DNA of 64,000 bases from Trichosphaerium sp. ATCC 40318 (lineage: Eukaryota; Discosea; Flabellinia; Trichosidae), in the NCBI GenBank assembly GCA_038496445.1, contig JALMLS010000562.1, positions 62,001 through 126,000 of the forward strand, in the 5' to 3' direction. Under the pieces are notes generated by a model, which was not told the DNA's origin, did not search any database, and saw only the letters and a list, made by a program, of their open reading frames with translations. Position 1 is the stretch's first letter. Each line of letters opens with the position of its first letter. The position numbers were made by a program, and so were the translations under genes. Below, piece by piece: positions 35,449 to 46,425 of this stretch.

Positions 35449-37428
35449 TTATTTTCCGTCTTCTTCAATGACAACAGGGTGGCCTTCAGACTTTAATGTT
35501 TCAATTCTATACAATGAGTGTTCTTCCAAGTATGGGTTATGTTCAAATATAAAATCGTGGTAATGCAACTCATCTTTATCACTTGCTCTTCTTAGCCCTC
35601 TACCAACCTTTTGAATTAGCAAACTTGCTTCTTTTCCGCCTAATACGTAAATCAACCTACACAGCCACTTTCTCTAAAGAATAACGTACCACAGGCATTG
35701 ACGAGGTGATGAACGTAAACGTTGATACCAAGGAAACCAATAGGACTTTTTCAGGTTAGTTGTAAACAAGAAAACACTCAAAAAAAACAAACAAGAGGTC
35801 TCGCCAGCGCACCTGATGATAGCAACAACTTTTTTCTTGTCTGTTTCACGCAGTTGGGAAAATACATAATCCCTAGTTTCCGCACTATCTTCTCCCTTTA
35901 CCCAGTATGCGTCTGGGATTAAAGCTTGTAGTGCATCACCATGAGCTATCCTAAACAAAATAAGTGAGCTATTTTTACTCAATAACGCCATAGCGCCTTA
36001 CCTCTTTACAAGCACAAGAATACGTCCTAGTAAAAAACCACAGTAAGTATAATATATTCCAATATTCATTAGATATAAAACATGCACATACCCTCTGGAA
36101 CGGCATTTACAATTGCAGCCACTTTTTCATGAAATGGTTCATTTTGAACAATCCCGAACTCTTCAGCTTCTATCCAAGGCAAGTACTTTGGTATTACTAC
36201 ATAAATACATTAAGAACAAAATGAGAATACTAAGACAATTTTGCCTTCACAAGTAATACGTACTAGAGCAATCAATTTTATAAAAATGAGCTGTACTTTC
36301 TGAAAGCACCTTGACACTTTTAAGCTCAAATGTCGATATATCACAAAGCTCTGGTCCAAGCCAACTCTTCACTTGCCAATTATGTAAAGGATCATCAGCT
36401 TTCCATGGTGTAGCTGAAAATCCAAGTCTGTAAAACACTCAGGAAACAAAAATAGAAAATGATCAAAACTTACCTAATAGAAGCATTTTTAAACATTTTC
36501 ATCCATTTCGCTGATTCTTTAGAAGCAAATTGATGAACCTCATCAACAATTAGCACCTATACATTTACTATAAATACGACATTACACGCGAAGGTATGTC
36601 ACTGACTTGTGTATTTTTAATAAGTTCTTTGCTGAGTTTATGCAACGACTGGATTGTTGAACACGTGATCAATGTTGGGTTAAAGTGTTTACCACCTACG
36701 CTAGAACATATTAACATCTCCTTACTTCATAATGCGTATAGTTACCGTCCAATATTTTGAATACCAGCCTTTTCAAACACCTCAAAAGTTTGATCAAGCA
36801 GTGAAATACTACGCGTTAGAACAACTGTTTGGTATTGGTTTTTAAGAGCCTTCAAGATTGCGGTAAACATAAGCGTCTTACCACCGCCTACAAAGAAAAC
36901 GATAAGGCGTTAACTACACTTCACCTCGCTTACCTGTAGCGCATTTTATTATTCCTCTACGCTCTTGGAGTGCAAGATTTGCTACTTGGACTTGGTAATC
37001 CCTGAGCGTTAATGGATTCTCTTTGGTTGAGAGTATATCTGGCGTTACAACATCAGGCTGGCAGGGTTTCGTGTTAGCATTTTGCACAACGTTAAGTTTC
37101 TTTCTACCTCTGGATACGTGCCCTTGAACCCGCGTTCATCTTGTTCTTCCCAGTCGACGTTATTGCTTATCAACTGCGACCGTTAGAAACGTTATTTGTT
37201 CAGACGACTTTTTCGATGTCTAATGCTTGAAAACGCGATTATTAAACGTACAAACGTTTTTACATCAGCTATTAGGCCTGTTGGAAACCGTCCAGATTTT
37301 GAGTCGAAAACATTGACAAAACCCGCCCAGCGATAGTGAGGGAGTTTATTCACCTGTACTGTACCGCCTTCAACTTTCTTTTTCAACGCATAAAACTTTG
37401 GGTGAACGTAGCTGCAAAAACTAAGCAT
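35449..37428 (-). CDS. SF2 DNA helicase of the XPB/UvsW/Irc3 type
   Basis: ATP-dependent helicase in about nine exons, ATG at 37428 to stop at 35449. The N-terminal region YVHPKFYALKKKVEGGTVQV and FDSKSGRFPTGLIADVKTF resembles the N-terminal domain of phage-type UvsW helicases. Then come a Q-like LRDYQVQVANLALQERRGII; motif I CATGGGKTLM, with the codons split by an intron; Ia VVLTRSISLLDQ; motif II VLIVDEVHQF (DEVH); motif III LGFSATPW; the C-lobe with VWVKGED and LGINVYVHHLVNACGG; and motif VI QKVGRGLRRA. All motifs are intact. Likely roles are repair or recombination-intermediate processing, possibly organellar, though I see no clear targeting peptide. The final acidic tail reads GHPVVIEEDGK. 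Confidence 0.85.
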
Positions 37429-37993
37429 GACAGCGCATTTCACGTTAAATGTACGCGCCTAAAGTGGTGTTGGAGGCCTCTGCGTAACTTTGTATCCTCC
37501 GTCAAGACATGAGAGTGTATGTTCCTCAAACGAAGCACTATAGACATGATAATGTCAAACGCGTCAAACTCAACACTTGCTAGTGAACCCAACAACAAAA
37601 TCAGTGGCAAAGTCAGAATAATTCATGCACGTTTTACAATTGGTGTCACGTGTCTAACAACATACAGTTGGTCCTGAGGGTTTGTGTATGCGAGAGACTG
37701 AACTTCCCAAAACGAGATTTTATCAGCGCTAGCGCACAACACCCATTCTCATAATAAAAATCAAAGCCATTTACAATAAAGCGCCTGTGCAGGTTTGCAG
37801 TTAATAACTACGAAAAGTTTTGTTTGGGTATTTAGATATATTTACAAATTGATTTTTTACAACTACTTTAGCAGGCAAAGCAATGCGTACTTCAAGCTTA
37901 CTTTGCATGTGCTGTTTTTCGTGAAAGCGGCGTGTTCAGAAAATAGCACGAGATGTTTTACTTGTGGTGTGAATAGTAAACTATTGGCAAGGT
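37429..37993. other. Intergenic, about 0.56 kb, nothing recognised
   Basis: No coding exon was supported on either strand. It contains a CACGTG near 37650. It lies upstream of the helicase start and downstream of the AN1 gene, both on the minus strand. Confidence 0.4.
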
Positions 37994-38904
37994 TTAAAAC
38001 CGAACCACTTTGTCAGCTACGCAACCCTCAACTTTCTTTTCAAGTTCGTTTTTGTCGAAATTCTTGAAATCGAAGGTACATTCATGATCTTCAGGTAGAC
38101 GATGCGCAGGGCAGAATTTCTAAATTGGTATGAGTATTTTGCTTGCGTTTTTATGAAGTATTTTTAAATACTGCACGGTATTATACGTACCACACCACAA
38201 CGGCACTCTATGGCTGTAAAACTGAGCTTCTTACGGCAATTAGGGAAATTGCAGCGACGTTTTCGCTTTCTTGGGGTCAAAGACTGCAAACGGTTAGTTT
38301 ACGCTTAAAATGGGTTGTGAACGGCGTACAGCAACTGCTGGCTTTGGTACAACCGCGGCTTGTACTGGTTGTTGAGCTTGTATAGAATTTTCGACATTTC
38401 GTCGCTGTGGTTTTTTATTGAGAGCTTCCGAGAGGTCATTTTTATCTACAGGCCTTCAAGAGCGTCAGTAATCCGTAACTTCGGTATTTGTGGAAAAGGT
38501 GGTAGCGAATGTTTGGCCGGAATGTCGTAAAACAGCCGTGACTAAATATTTCTACAAAGTGGAACTCAAGCAAAGTAATTTTTTCCGGGCCAAAACGTAT
38601 ACTCTTGGGTAATGAAAGGGGTTTTTGGAGTTACGCTATTTTAGATCCACCAAAACTTTCCGGACGAGCGAAAATTCAACACCAAACGTCACCAACAGCC
38701 AGTAGCGCGTTGCTTGCGTAATTTGGACTGCATTTTACTTGAAATTGCGTATCCGGGGATCCTTACGCGTTACAAGCGACTACGCACTGCGGAACTTGCT
38801 CTTATAGCACGAGATTGATTTTTGATTGAAGCAATTTGAAGAAGTGGTTTAACGTACGTAATTTCAGCTGGTTTTTCGGCTTGAATGTCTCCTCTGTTTG
38901 ACAT
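37994..38904 (-). CDS. AN1-type zinc finger protein (ZFAND/SAP-like)
   Basis: Small stress-associated type protein. The C-terminal AN1 zinc finger is clear across two exons: RRCNFPNCRKKLSFTAIECRCG, split by an intron from KFCPAHRLPEDHECTFDF, with the six cysteines and two histidines of the family, then DKNELEKKVEGCVADKVVRF and a stop at 37994-37996. Upstream is a Pro/Gln/Val-rich linker (QPVQAAVVPKPAVAVRRSQ). The ATG at 38904 gives MSNRGDIQAEKPAEI, but joining it to the linker needs a long intron of nearly 400 nt or extra small exons around 38445-38560, so the N-terminus is uncertain. No A20 finger was found. Family members bind ubiquitin or the proteasome and tune stress responses. Confidence 0.8.
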
Positions 38905-39097
38905 GATGTGTTGTGTTGTAATGGAGTAAAAGGGGGGAGTTATTGTTGATGAGGTGTTGCGTGTGTTCGCGTTTTAAATTTTTGGCCTGAGAGAAACTAT
39001 TCTGTTCAAAGAAATTCACAATCAGGTCAAGTAGATTCCTGATAGCGAGATAAGTTCACTCAACTGGTTTTCTGCGCTGTGACTTTTACGACAGGTT

Positions 39098-41875
39098 ATG
39101 CTTTCGTCATTGCGCCTATACGCGCGCGTCGAGAGGACGACAGCGTTACGCGTCAAAAGCGTTTCTAGACGCTATTGCGTAAAAACAAAATCTGAACCGT
39201 TTGAGTTGCCTAGCAGCTTTTTAAACCAGTACAAAAACCAGAAGCCACCTTTTGGTACATGCTGCAGCTTTGGAATTTTGTTTTTCTTACATGATGATCT
39301 AGGATTTAATGGCCTTGGCGAGGTTGTGTATAGGCGCACATACAGTCGAGTTAAAGATAGCGGAGGAAATGAACAATGGTGGGAAACAGTGCAGAGAGTG
39401 CGTCAGTCGCTGTAAATATATTCCCTGACCACTATGTAGGTAGTAAATGGAACCTACAATATGCAAGTGAGTAAATCGGAATAAAAGTGTATAATACCAT
39501 TTGTAATACTTGCTCGTAGCGTAGGTGGATAGAGGGACATTCATTGGGTTGGAATGGTGCGTAATTGATTTCAAGCCACATTCTCACGCTGCCAAGCCGA
39601 TAGAGCTCAAAAGTCAGCTCAGGAGATGTACAGGCGCATCTTTTACATGAAATTTTTACCTCCAGGCCGCGGTTTATGGGCAATGGGCTCGCCGTTAACG
39701 GAACAAAAAGGACTCTACGCTGCGTTAAACAACTGGTCCGTCAATTCCTCCCCTTTGTTTTATATTGACATAATTGTCATTATAGTGCATTTGTATCGAC
39801 TGAGTCCATGGCAGAAGATCCTTCGGGCCCATTTTGTTTTTTAATGGACGCGTCAATGTTGGGCGTAGGTGTTGGATTTGACACGAGGGTATTTCATCAT
39901 TCTTTAAGAACAATAAGTAATAAATGGTGTAGGGAGAAAGCAGTATACATATCAAAGAACCAGCAAGTGATGTCACAGAGACTTACGTTATCCCAGACAC
40001 CAGAGAAGGATGGGTTGAATCTGTTAGGCGTTTACTCAAGTACATTAAAATGACAAAACCAAACAAGTATTAACAACACTATAGAGCTTTTATGGAAGGA
40101 GGAGCGATGCCAATTTTTGACTATTCAAAAATACGACCAAAAGGCAGTCCTATCATTGGTAAGTACATTTGTGTTTGTTGTAGTTGTAATAATTCTCGAA
40201 GAATATAACATTATGAAGGGTTTGGTGGAACTGCTTCAGGTGCTGATCCATTACGACAGCTTCATAAAGACATCGAAGCTGGTTTAAGACAAGCTTCTGG
40301 TAAACCAATTACCATCACAACAATAGTTGATATTATGAACTTTATTGGTCGCTGTGTTGTTGCAGGTAATGTCAGACGTACAGCAGAGATTGCTTTTGGT
40401 CCTCCTTCACCAGAGTATATTGACTTGAAAAACTACGACAAAAATCCACACCGAATGCCATACGCGTAAGTAAACAAAATAGTAATGTCAACAAAGAATT
40501 AAAATACATAGGTGGACTTCGAATAATTCTATATACGCTGAGCATGGTATGGATTATGGTCCTATTGCTGATAGAGTACAACAAAATGGTGAACCTGGAT
40601 TTGCATGGCTCCATAATATGCGTGCGTATGGAAGAATGAAGGACCCACCAAACTGGAAAGATCACAGGTACTTGGCTTTTTTTTTGCCGAGCAACACATG
40701 TGCTGTTTGTTGACTTGAGGTGTTTTTAGAGCTAGAGGAGGTAATCCATGCTTAGAACAAACTTTGGAATCTTATGAGTTGTGTTGTCTTGTTGAGACAT
40801 TCCCTAATAATCACGTTGATTGTGAAGACTATCAGAAGACATTAAAATACGCGTATTTATACGCTAAAACAGTCACACTTGGAAAAACACATTGGCCAAA
40901 TGCTAATCGTGTCATGCTTCGTAATAGACGCATTGGGTGCTCAATGAGTGGTATTGCACAATTTGTAGCAGAAAGAGGTATCAACACACTCAAGCAATGG
41001 TGTGAAGAAGGCTATCAAGCTATTCAAAAGTACGTTTAATGAAGAAAAAAGAAGCGATTCCAAATTGCTGATATTTTGTAGGTACGATAAGGACTATTCA
41101 AGCTGGCTAGCTATTCCTAATTCTATAAAAACGACATCTATAAAGCCTTCTGGCACTGTTTCTCTACTTGCAGGTATACAAAATCTTGAAGCTTTAAAAT
41201 TTAAGTAAATTTATTTAGGCGCAACACCGGGCATGCACTGGCCTCTTTCTCGCTTCTATATCCGGCGTATACGCCTTGCTTCGGATTCTACACTTATAGA
41301 ACCTCTTCGAAAGGCAGGATACCCCATTGAGGCGTGCAAGCAAGGTAGATCTTTTAATCTATTTACTTTTGAACTGACAAGAGAATCCATATAGATCCTA
41401 CTCAAACTACTATTGTTGAGTTCCCTGTTGATTGTTGTGAGGGTGCAAACGTAAACTTAAGACGATTGGCTGATGTACCAATGTGGGAGCAATTAGAGAT
41501 GGCTTCCTTTCTACAAAATCACTGGGCTGATAATCAAGTCAGGTAAGCATCCCTGCATTTGACAATATTCGGAACTACTCCCCAAAAACAAGGAAATTAT
41601 GTTTTCTTACCCCAACTTTTAGTTGTACGATTTCGTTCGACCCACAAAACGAAGGGCATCAATTACAGAGGACATTGGAGTACTTTCAGTATAAATTAAA
41701 GGGTGTGAGTTTCCTTCCCCTGTCAAAAGATTCATATCCCCAAATGCCTTATGAGGAGATAACACAAGAGGAATACGAAACGCGCAAGTCAAATATTAGA
41801 CAATTCAACTTAGACGCTATCGATTCTACACCTGACCCTGAAAAATTTTGTGACAATGAAAAGTGTAACTTGTAA
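39098..41875 (+). CDS. nrdJ: Class II (adenosylcobalamin-dependent) ribonucleoside-triphosphate reductase
   Basis: Monomeric B12-dependent ribonucleotide reductase of the Lactobacillus leichmannii/Euglena type, making dNTPs without oxygen or a second subunit. About ten exons. An N-terminal extension rich in Arg, Ser and Ala (LRLYARVERTTALRVKSVSR) looks like a mitochondrial presequence. The enzyme proper begins FELPSSFLNQY and KPPFGFNGLGEVVYRRTYSR. Catalytic cysteines: CAFVSTES (C119 equivalent), NPCLEQTLESYELCC (active-site pair), and the terminal redox pair FCDNEKC just before the stop. Other signatures are FLMDASMLGVGVGFDTR, RPKGSPIIGFGGTASGADPL, GRCVVAGNVRRTAEIAFG, NRRIGCSMSGIAQF, KPSGTVSLLAGATPGMHWP and EFPVDCCEGANV. 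Every motif expected of an active enzyme is present. This form is rare in eukaryotes and implies cobalamin uptake. Confidence 0.94.
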
Positions 41876-42270
41876 AACTAAACATATCATTTCATTTGAC
41901 GTTTGAAATGTAATACAAAAAAAAAAAAGAGAAAAAAAGACTTGTCGTGTGTTGTGGTGGAAGTTTTTAATATGTTCAGGGAATGGCACCTGTCAGTTCG
42001 TAAGGTCTCGCTTACAGGGCATTCGAATGTATTGTTCATGTAGAGTGCTGTCGGGGATTGAGCCAAAATTTTAGTGGTTCCCACGCCACTTCTCCGTGAA
42101 AACTGCACACTCTGAAAAACTTACATCCTCGGAGATATAAAATCACCCATCGACGCGTGTCATTGCACAAAGGGGACTTAAGAATTTTCAAGTCAAATCT
42201 CAGTCGCAGATAATCAATTTTCATGAAATAGCCTTTACTGTAAAGCAGCGGTGGCCACAGCGTACCAAAG
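41876..42270. other. Intergenic, about 0.4 kb, nothing recognised
   Basis: Begins with an A-rich stretch at 41919-41938 just past the reductase stop and continues with AT-rich DNA. It probably contains the 3' end of the reductase transcript and the promoter of the next gene. Confidence 0.4.
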
Positions 42271-43318
42271 ATGCAAACCTCATACAGTCGATTAATATTC
42301 GGCCTTCTCGCCACCGTGTTTGTAGTCTTAGCTTTAAACTTCCTATGGCCAACACCGGGCAAACAACCAAATAAAACAGCGTTATGCGAGACAAAAACCG
42401 ATAGAAAGAACATAGTTGATTCAAAAGGTTATATATGCGATTGGAAGGTACGCTATTATCCCAATAACATGAGCTTTTCAGCAGATTCGCTTTTTTTTAT
42501 CGCCTTTCACTAATTTCGTTTGTAGGATTTAAACTACACAACCAATTGCTGCCCTAAAAAACCAATACAGTACGTTAATAATTTTATAATCTACAAAAAC
42601 CTGAATTGGGCTCTACTTGCGGTATTTGTTCTCATAAAAGCTAAGGTTCTCATGCGAGTCTTGTGACCCTACTGTGCGATGTTGTAAGACGTATTCTAAT
42701 TGCGTAGCGTGTTGTCTTACGCCCGACAACCATTTGAGAGTACGGACATTTTTAATTTATCGGAAAGTATTGATTATCGCCTCTAGACTACAACAATTGC
42801 GCGTTTACCAACAAAAATAAAAGAAACATTGGAGCACAGAGTACGATTTTTTTTTTTGATTTTTTGCGTTGCTACAAACGATACAAATACGCTCTAAATA
42901 AGAGTACCCATATAATTAGTATCTGACGGAAAAATAGGCGTCTAAATTCAAGTACTGCTCTTCTTTGTGTCAAACGGCGTCGGTTTCAGTTTTGCTTGAA
43001 CATAAGTTTAAAAGTCATTTAAAACACTGTTATGGAGCTCAAGGACCTCCTCTTGATGAAGTTCCAACTGAAACCGTTCAAGACGAAAGTACAGAAGATG
43101 AAGACATGGCTCTCACACCTCTTGCGCCTTCTTCATTCAATAACCCTCAGGGTCAACAACGTCAACTCGAAGAAGACGATAATAATACAGAAAAAGACGA
43201 ACAAATCGTTTTTAAGCCAGGTTTATCCTCGGCTTCCTCAACACGCCGTAACTACGTCATGACATTGCTTTATACTGTAGCAGCGATTGTCATGTCGTGG
43301 TATTTTTTTGTGGGTTGA
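42271..43318 (+). CDS. SPRING1: SPRING/C12orf49-like SREBP-pathway membrane protein
   Basis: Homologue of the Golgi type II membrane protein SPRING (C12orf49), which licenses site-1 protease and SREBP processing in animals. The N-terminus has a signal-anchor (LIFGLLATVFVVLALNFLW). The cysteine-rich luminal domain follows: DSKGYICDWKDLNYTTNCC (human ELGYVCERKDLLVNGCC), then ESCDPTVRCCKTYSNCVACC (human GCWPNGCCSAYEYCVSCC), and CQTASVSVLLEHKF leading to LKHCYGAQGPPLDEVP (human CRTSSQSV, AKYCYGESPPEL). Unlike the animal protein it continues into an acidic, polar tail and ends with a second hydrophobic helix (YVMTLLYTVAAIVMSWYFFV), so both termini may be membrane-anchored. Exon borders between 42500 and 42960 are approximate. 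Confidence 0.85.
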
Positions 43319-43824
43319 GCACTATGAACAAAAAAGAAAAAAAGAAAAATTGTACAGTAAACTTTGTAATATATACCTCATTGATGTTGTTTTTTGAACG
43401 TTTACGAAGAATCGTAATTCCCACTTGAAAAGTTTTGAGAGAAGCTATTTTTACCCTTTCTATATTTTCGTACTATCCGACATTTGCATCAATTAACATC
43501 TAATGTGAAAGAATGTGCCCGAACTTGTATTTATATTTTGACTGGAAGCTTTTTGTTTCTCCGAGAATGTCAACCAAAAAAACTAATTTGGTACAAACGG
43601 TTTTTGGTATCGAACTCAGTTTGCGCTGCCTGGGTAGGTAGACAATAATAGGTTACCCAATAACTTTCGGGCTTCGACTGTACACTTTGGGAGAACGTGG
43701 TCACAAAGCGAAACACGTGACATTGTTTTAGTTGAAAGCCGTTGAAACAGTCGTTGCTTTGTTTCTATACTAGCAAAAGAGGTGATATTACCTTGCCAGT
43801 AAAGGTGTTCTAACGCAGCTTGCT
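43319..43824. other. Intergenic, about 0.5 kb, nothing recognised
   Basis: AT-rich spacer with a CACGTG near 43716 in AACACGTGAC, about 105 bp upstream of the next start codon. No coding exon was found on either strand. Confidence 0.4.
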
Positions 43825-45097
43825 ATGTCTACAGACAGAATCGAAGAGAAAGACACTAGCTCAGTTGATCATCTACAAAAGCTTCCAACAGAGTTACACT
43901 ACTTGTTTTACACGCTAGACACTACACTCTACAAAATTTGGCCTCTTTTGTCTCGCTACACTGCTACAACGTCTCGGTTTAACGTAATAACACTCTAATA
44001 AACAAAAAATAACGTTTGCTAGAACTCACTGAACAAACACTGGCTTTGGAAAGCTTGGGGTGATCAAAACAAGCTAAGACGTTGTTGTAGGTTTAATGAT
44101 GGTTCTCCTTGTGAAGAATTAAAGGAGTGGTATGGCAACGGCTTATTGAAACATCATTCTCACTATAATGACATCGGCCAACTTAACGGCTCAACACAGG
44201 TACCAATAATAAAGTAGTTTTCACAACGTGACATTGATTCTTTAGAAGTGGTATCCAGAAGGTAGGTTGTGGGTCGCTTGTACTTATAAGAATGGAAAGT
44301 TACAAGGTAGGTTTAAGGAATGGTTTAGATCGGGCAAAATAAAAACGCACTGTGTCTACAAAAATGGTGTCAAGCATGGAAACTACGCTGATTTCTACCA
44401 GAATAGTTTACGTAAAACTCAGTGCGAATACAACAATGGCGTACTTGACGGTGTTTATACTACTTATAATGAAAGAGGACAAACCAGGGTGGCGTGTATG
44501 TTCTTGAATGGATGCTTAGAAGGACGCTTTAAGATTTTAAATGATACAACAGAGAAAGAACATCGTGACCTACTTGTTTGTTACTATAAAAATGATAAGA
44601 GACATGGACGTTACATGTACAACTACTGGGGCGATATTATACTATGTAATTATGATGATGGTGTACTCAATGGTGAATATAATGTTTGGAAAACAGTACG
44701 TGATAATGTCAAGATAAACACTCTTAGTTGTTTCTTCAAAAATGGCGTCCTTGATGGCCTACTTAAAAAATCAGATCGACAAGGACATTGGAAAGTTGAA
44801 GCACACTTTAAATATGGAGTGTATCATGGCGAATATAGCGAGTTTATACGTGATCAGAGAGTGTACAAAGTGAATTATGTAAATGGTAAAAAACATGGAA
44901 AGTTCACAACATGGTATGAATCAAACAAGATAAAATCAGCTGGCACCTTCAAAAATGACAAGAAAGACGGCAGATACAAAGAATGGCTTGAAAATTCTAG
45001 AATGATAGTATCCTACACATATTCTAACGGCGTACTGTCAGGTCGTTGCAAGGAGTGGGATAGAAATGGCAATCTGCTAGTAAATTGTATTAGATAG
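43825..45097 (+). CDS. MORN-variant (YwqK-type) repeat protein with F-box-like N-terminus
   Basis: Three exons from the ATG at 43825. The N-terminal 50 residues (HLQKLPTELHYLFYTLDT) look like a degenerate F-box: a Leu-Pro-x-Glu-Leu start, then a helix. From about residue 60 to the end there are some 12 copies of the 22-24 residue toxin-antitoxin YwqK or MORN-variant repeat with the form YKNGxxxGxxKEWxxxGxxK, for example NGKLQGRFKEWFRSGKIKTH, NGVKHGNYADFYQNS and NGKKHGKFTTWYESNKIKS. Such repeats form elongated beta-meanders and mediate protein or lipid contact. F-box plus MORN-variant proteins are a hallmark family in marseilleviruses and amoebae. This copy has introns with GTAATA and GTACCA donors, so it is a resident host-type gene now. 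Confidence 0.83.
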
Positions 45098-45389
45098 TAA
45101 CTTGAAAGTTTGTTTTGTTGAATAAACATGCAGCTACGGTGGTTAAACAGTTTTTTGCTTTCACAAATGAACCTATTTCAGATTCTTCAACTGTTTTTTA
45201 TTTCTACAGTCCTTGTGGCGTTTGATTATGCTTATCTTCCTTCTACGTTTAGGCTCAAATTCTGTAGGCTCATTTTACTGCGACATTTGGTTGTTGGCAA
45301 GCGTTAGTTAGTGTCTTTGTGAACTTTGATTCTTTGTCGTTTGATTTTTTTTCTCCAAGCACGTGTTACTTTTCCAAGCTATATTGCGA

Positions 45390-45978
45390 CTATCTGAATG
45401 CATTGCGCATAAACCGTAATACAGTATCAGCTTTAATGCCTAACTGGTTCATCTGTGCAGCAGGATCAACCAGTTTTTGTGTGCCTAAACAGAGACTATA
45501 CCTTCTCCAAACGTGCTTCCTAAGAGTTGCAATTAAGAAAGAGTGTCACCAAATGACACATACCAACTTATGTTTTCCTCTACTGTTTCTGATATTACTG
45601 CTTGTAGCTGCTTTTTAACGCTTCTCACTGTTGTGTTGAATGTCACAATCAATCCTTTTGGTTAGACTTAGTTGGTGTTGCAGTAAGGCAATTGTCGTAC
45701 GTATACGCTCTCCTGTGAACTTTTCTACGTAGATTGGAAAGGCTTGGCCTGTTTCGATTTTTATCAGGTCGTCTAAGTATTCCACAGTGACATTAGAAGG
45801 TATTGGAGCTAGTACAGGGTCCAAAAGCAAGGTATTAAGCATTTCCTTATGGCAACATGTTAGATAACCATTCATAGCGCGTAAATAGTACTTTTTGGGC
45901 GTTCGGTTCAAGTGCCAATGAAATTGCAAGCAGTTTGTCAAATTCTTTCGATAATTTGCCTTTTTTCTGTTCTGCCAT
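45390..45978 (-). CDS. SNRNP25: U11/U12 snRNP 25 kDa protein homologue
   Basis: Component of the U11/U12 di-snRNP of the minor (U12-dependent) spliceosome, with a ubiquitin-like fold. Four exons. ATG at 45978, MAEQKKGKLSKEFDKLL. Exon 2 gives LLLDPVLAPIPSNVTVEYLD, DLIKIETGQAFPIYVEKFTG (human QDPLLCDLPIQVTLEEVNSQ, IALEYGQAMTVRVCKMDG). Exon 3 gives RSVKKQLQAVISETVEENIS (human LDLKKAIQRYVQLKQ, IQHIS). Exon 4 gives WKHVWRRYSLCLGTQKLVD and LGIKADTVLRFMRNAF (human WSYVWRTYHL, YGIRNRDEVSFIKKL). All three introns are GT-AG, and two contain a CTAAC branch-like word. Exon phases join exactly. The family is specific to organisms that keep U12 introns. Confidence 0.9.
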
Positions 45979-46078
45979 CCCGCACAGTTGGGACATACGT
46001 TGTGCTTTCAATAATACAATAATAAGTATCTAAACGTTTAGTCAAACGAGGTACTTTGTTCATATAACAAAAAACAGC

Positions 46079-46336
46079 ATGTGCGTGCGAGTGTTACTAC
46101 TATTCGCGATATGCGCCTTGATTAATGCTACTTGTAATGTGGAGGAGTCAGCTGATTGTGTTACACGTTTTATAGACTGTGTGAGGGCGGTAGTGCGGCC
46201 CACAAAGCCCCTGATGTGTGAATGTTGGAAAACAGAGCTATCTTGTATTAATAACGCTGGCTGCCGTGGAGATTCTGTTTGGGTTCAAACTCTTGGCCAA
46301 TGTAGCCGTATATGTGGCGCAGAATGCACAGATTGA
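46079..46336 (+). CDS. Small secreted cysteine-rich protein, 85 residues
   Basis: Single-exon ORF with a clear signal peptide (MCVRVLLLFAICALINAT) followed by a compact domain with ten cysteines, spaced as in NATCNV, SADC, IDC, MCECW, LSC, AGC, GQC, RICGAEC. Five disulfides are likely. The ATG lies directly after an A-rich leader. I recognise no family; it resembles in layout many small secreted proteins of amoebae and fungi. It is 100 bp from the SNRNP25 start in divergent orientation and converges with the sortilin gene. Confidence 0.7.
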   Translation: MCVRVLLLFAICALINATCNVEESADCVTRFIDCVRAVVRPTKPLMCECWKTELSCINNAGCRGDSVWVQTLGQCSRICGAECTD

Positions 46337-46425
46337 ATACCACTCAAGATAACGATGACAGACCACCGTTTAATTGTAGTGTTATGTAAGTAAATACAAG
46401 ATCTTTTTAGCTCCTTGGACGTTTT

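Noticed and set aside
37795-38385. Two plus-strand ORFs
   Set aside because: Antisense to the AN1 zinc-finger exons, which show the full Cys/His pattern.
45319-45618. Plus-strand ORF ending in a hydrophobic tail
   Set aside because: Antisense to the last exons of SNRNP25, which matches its family residue by residue.
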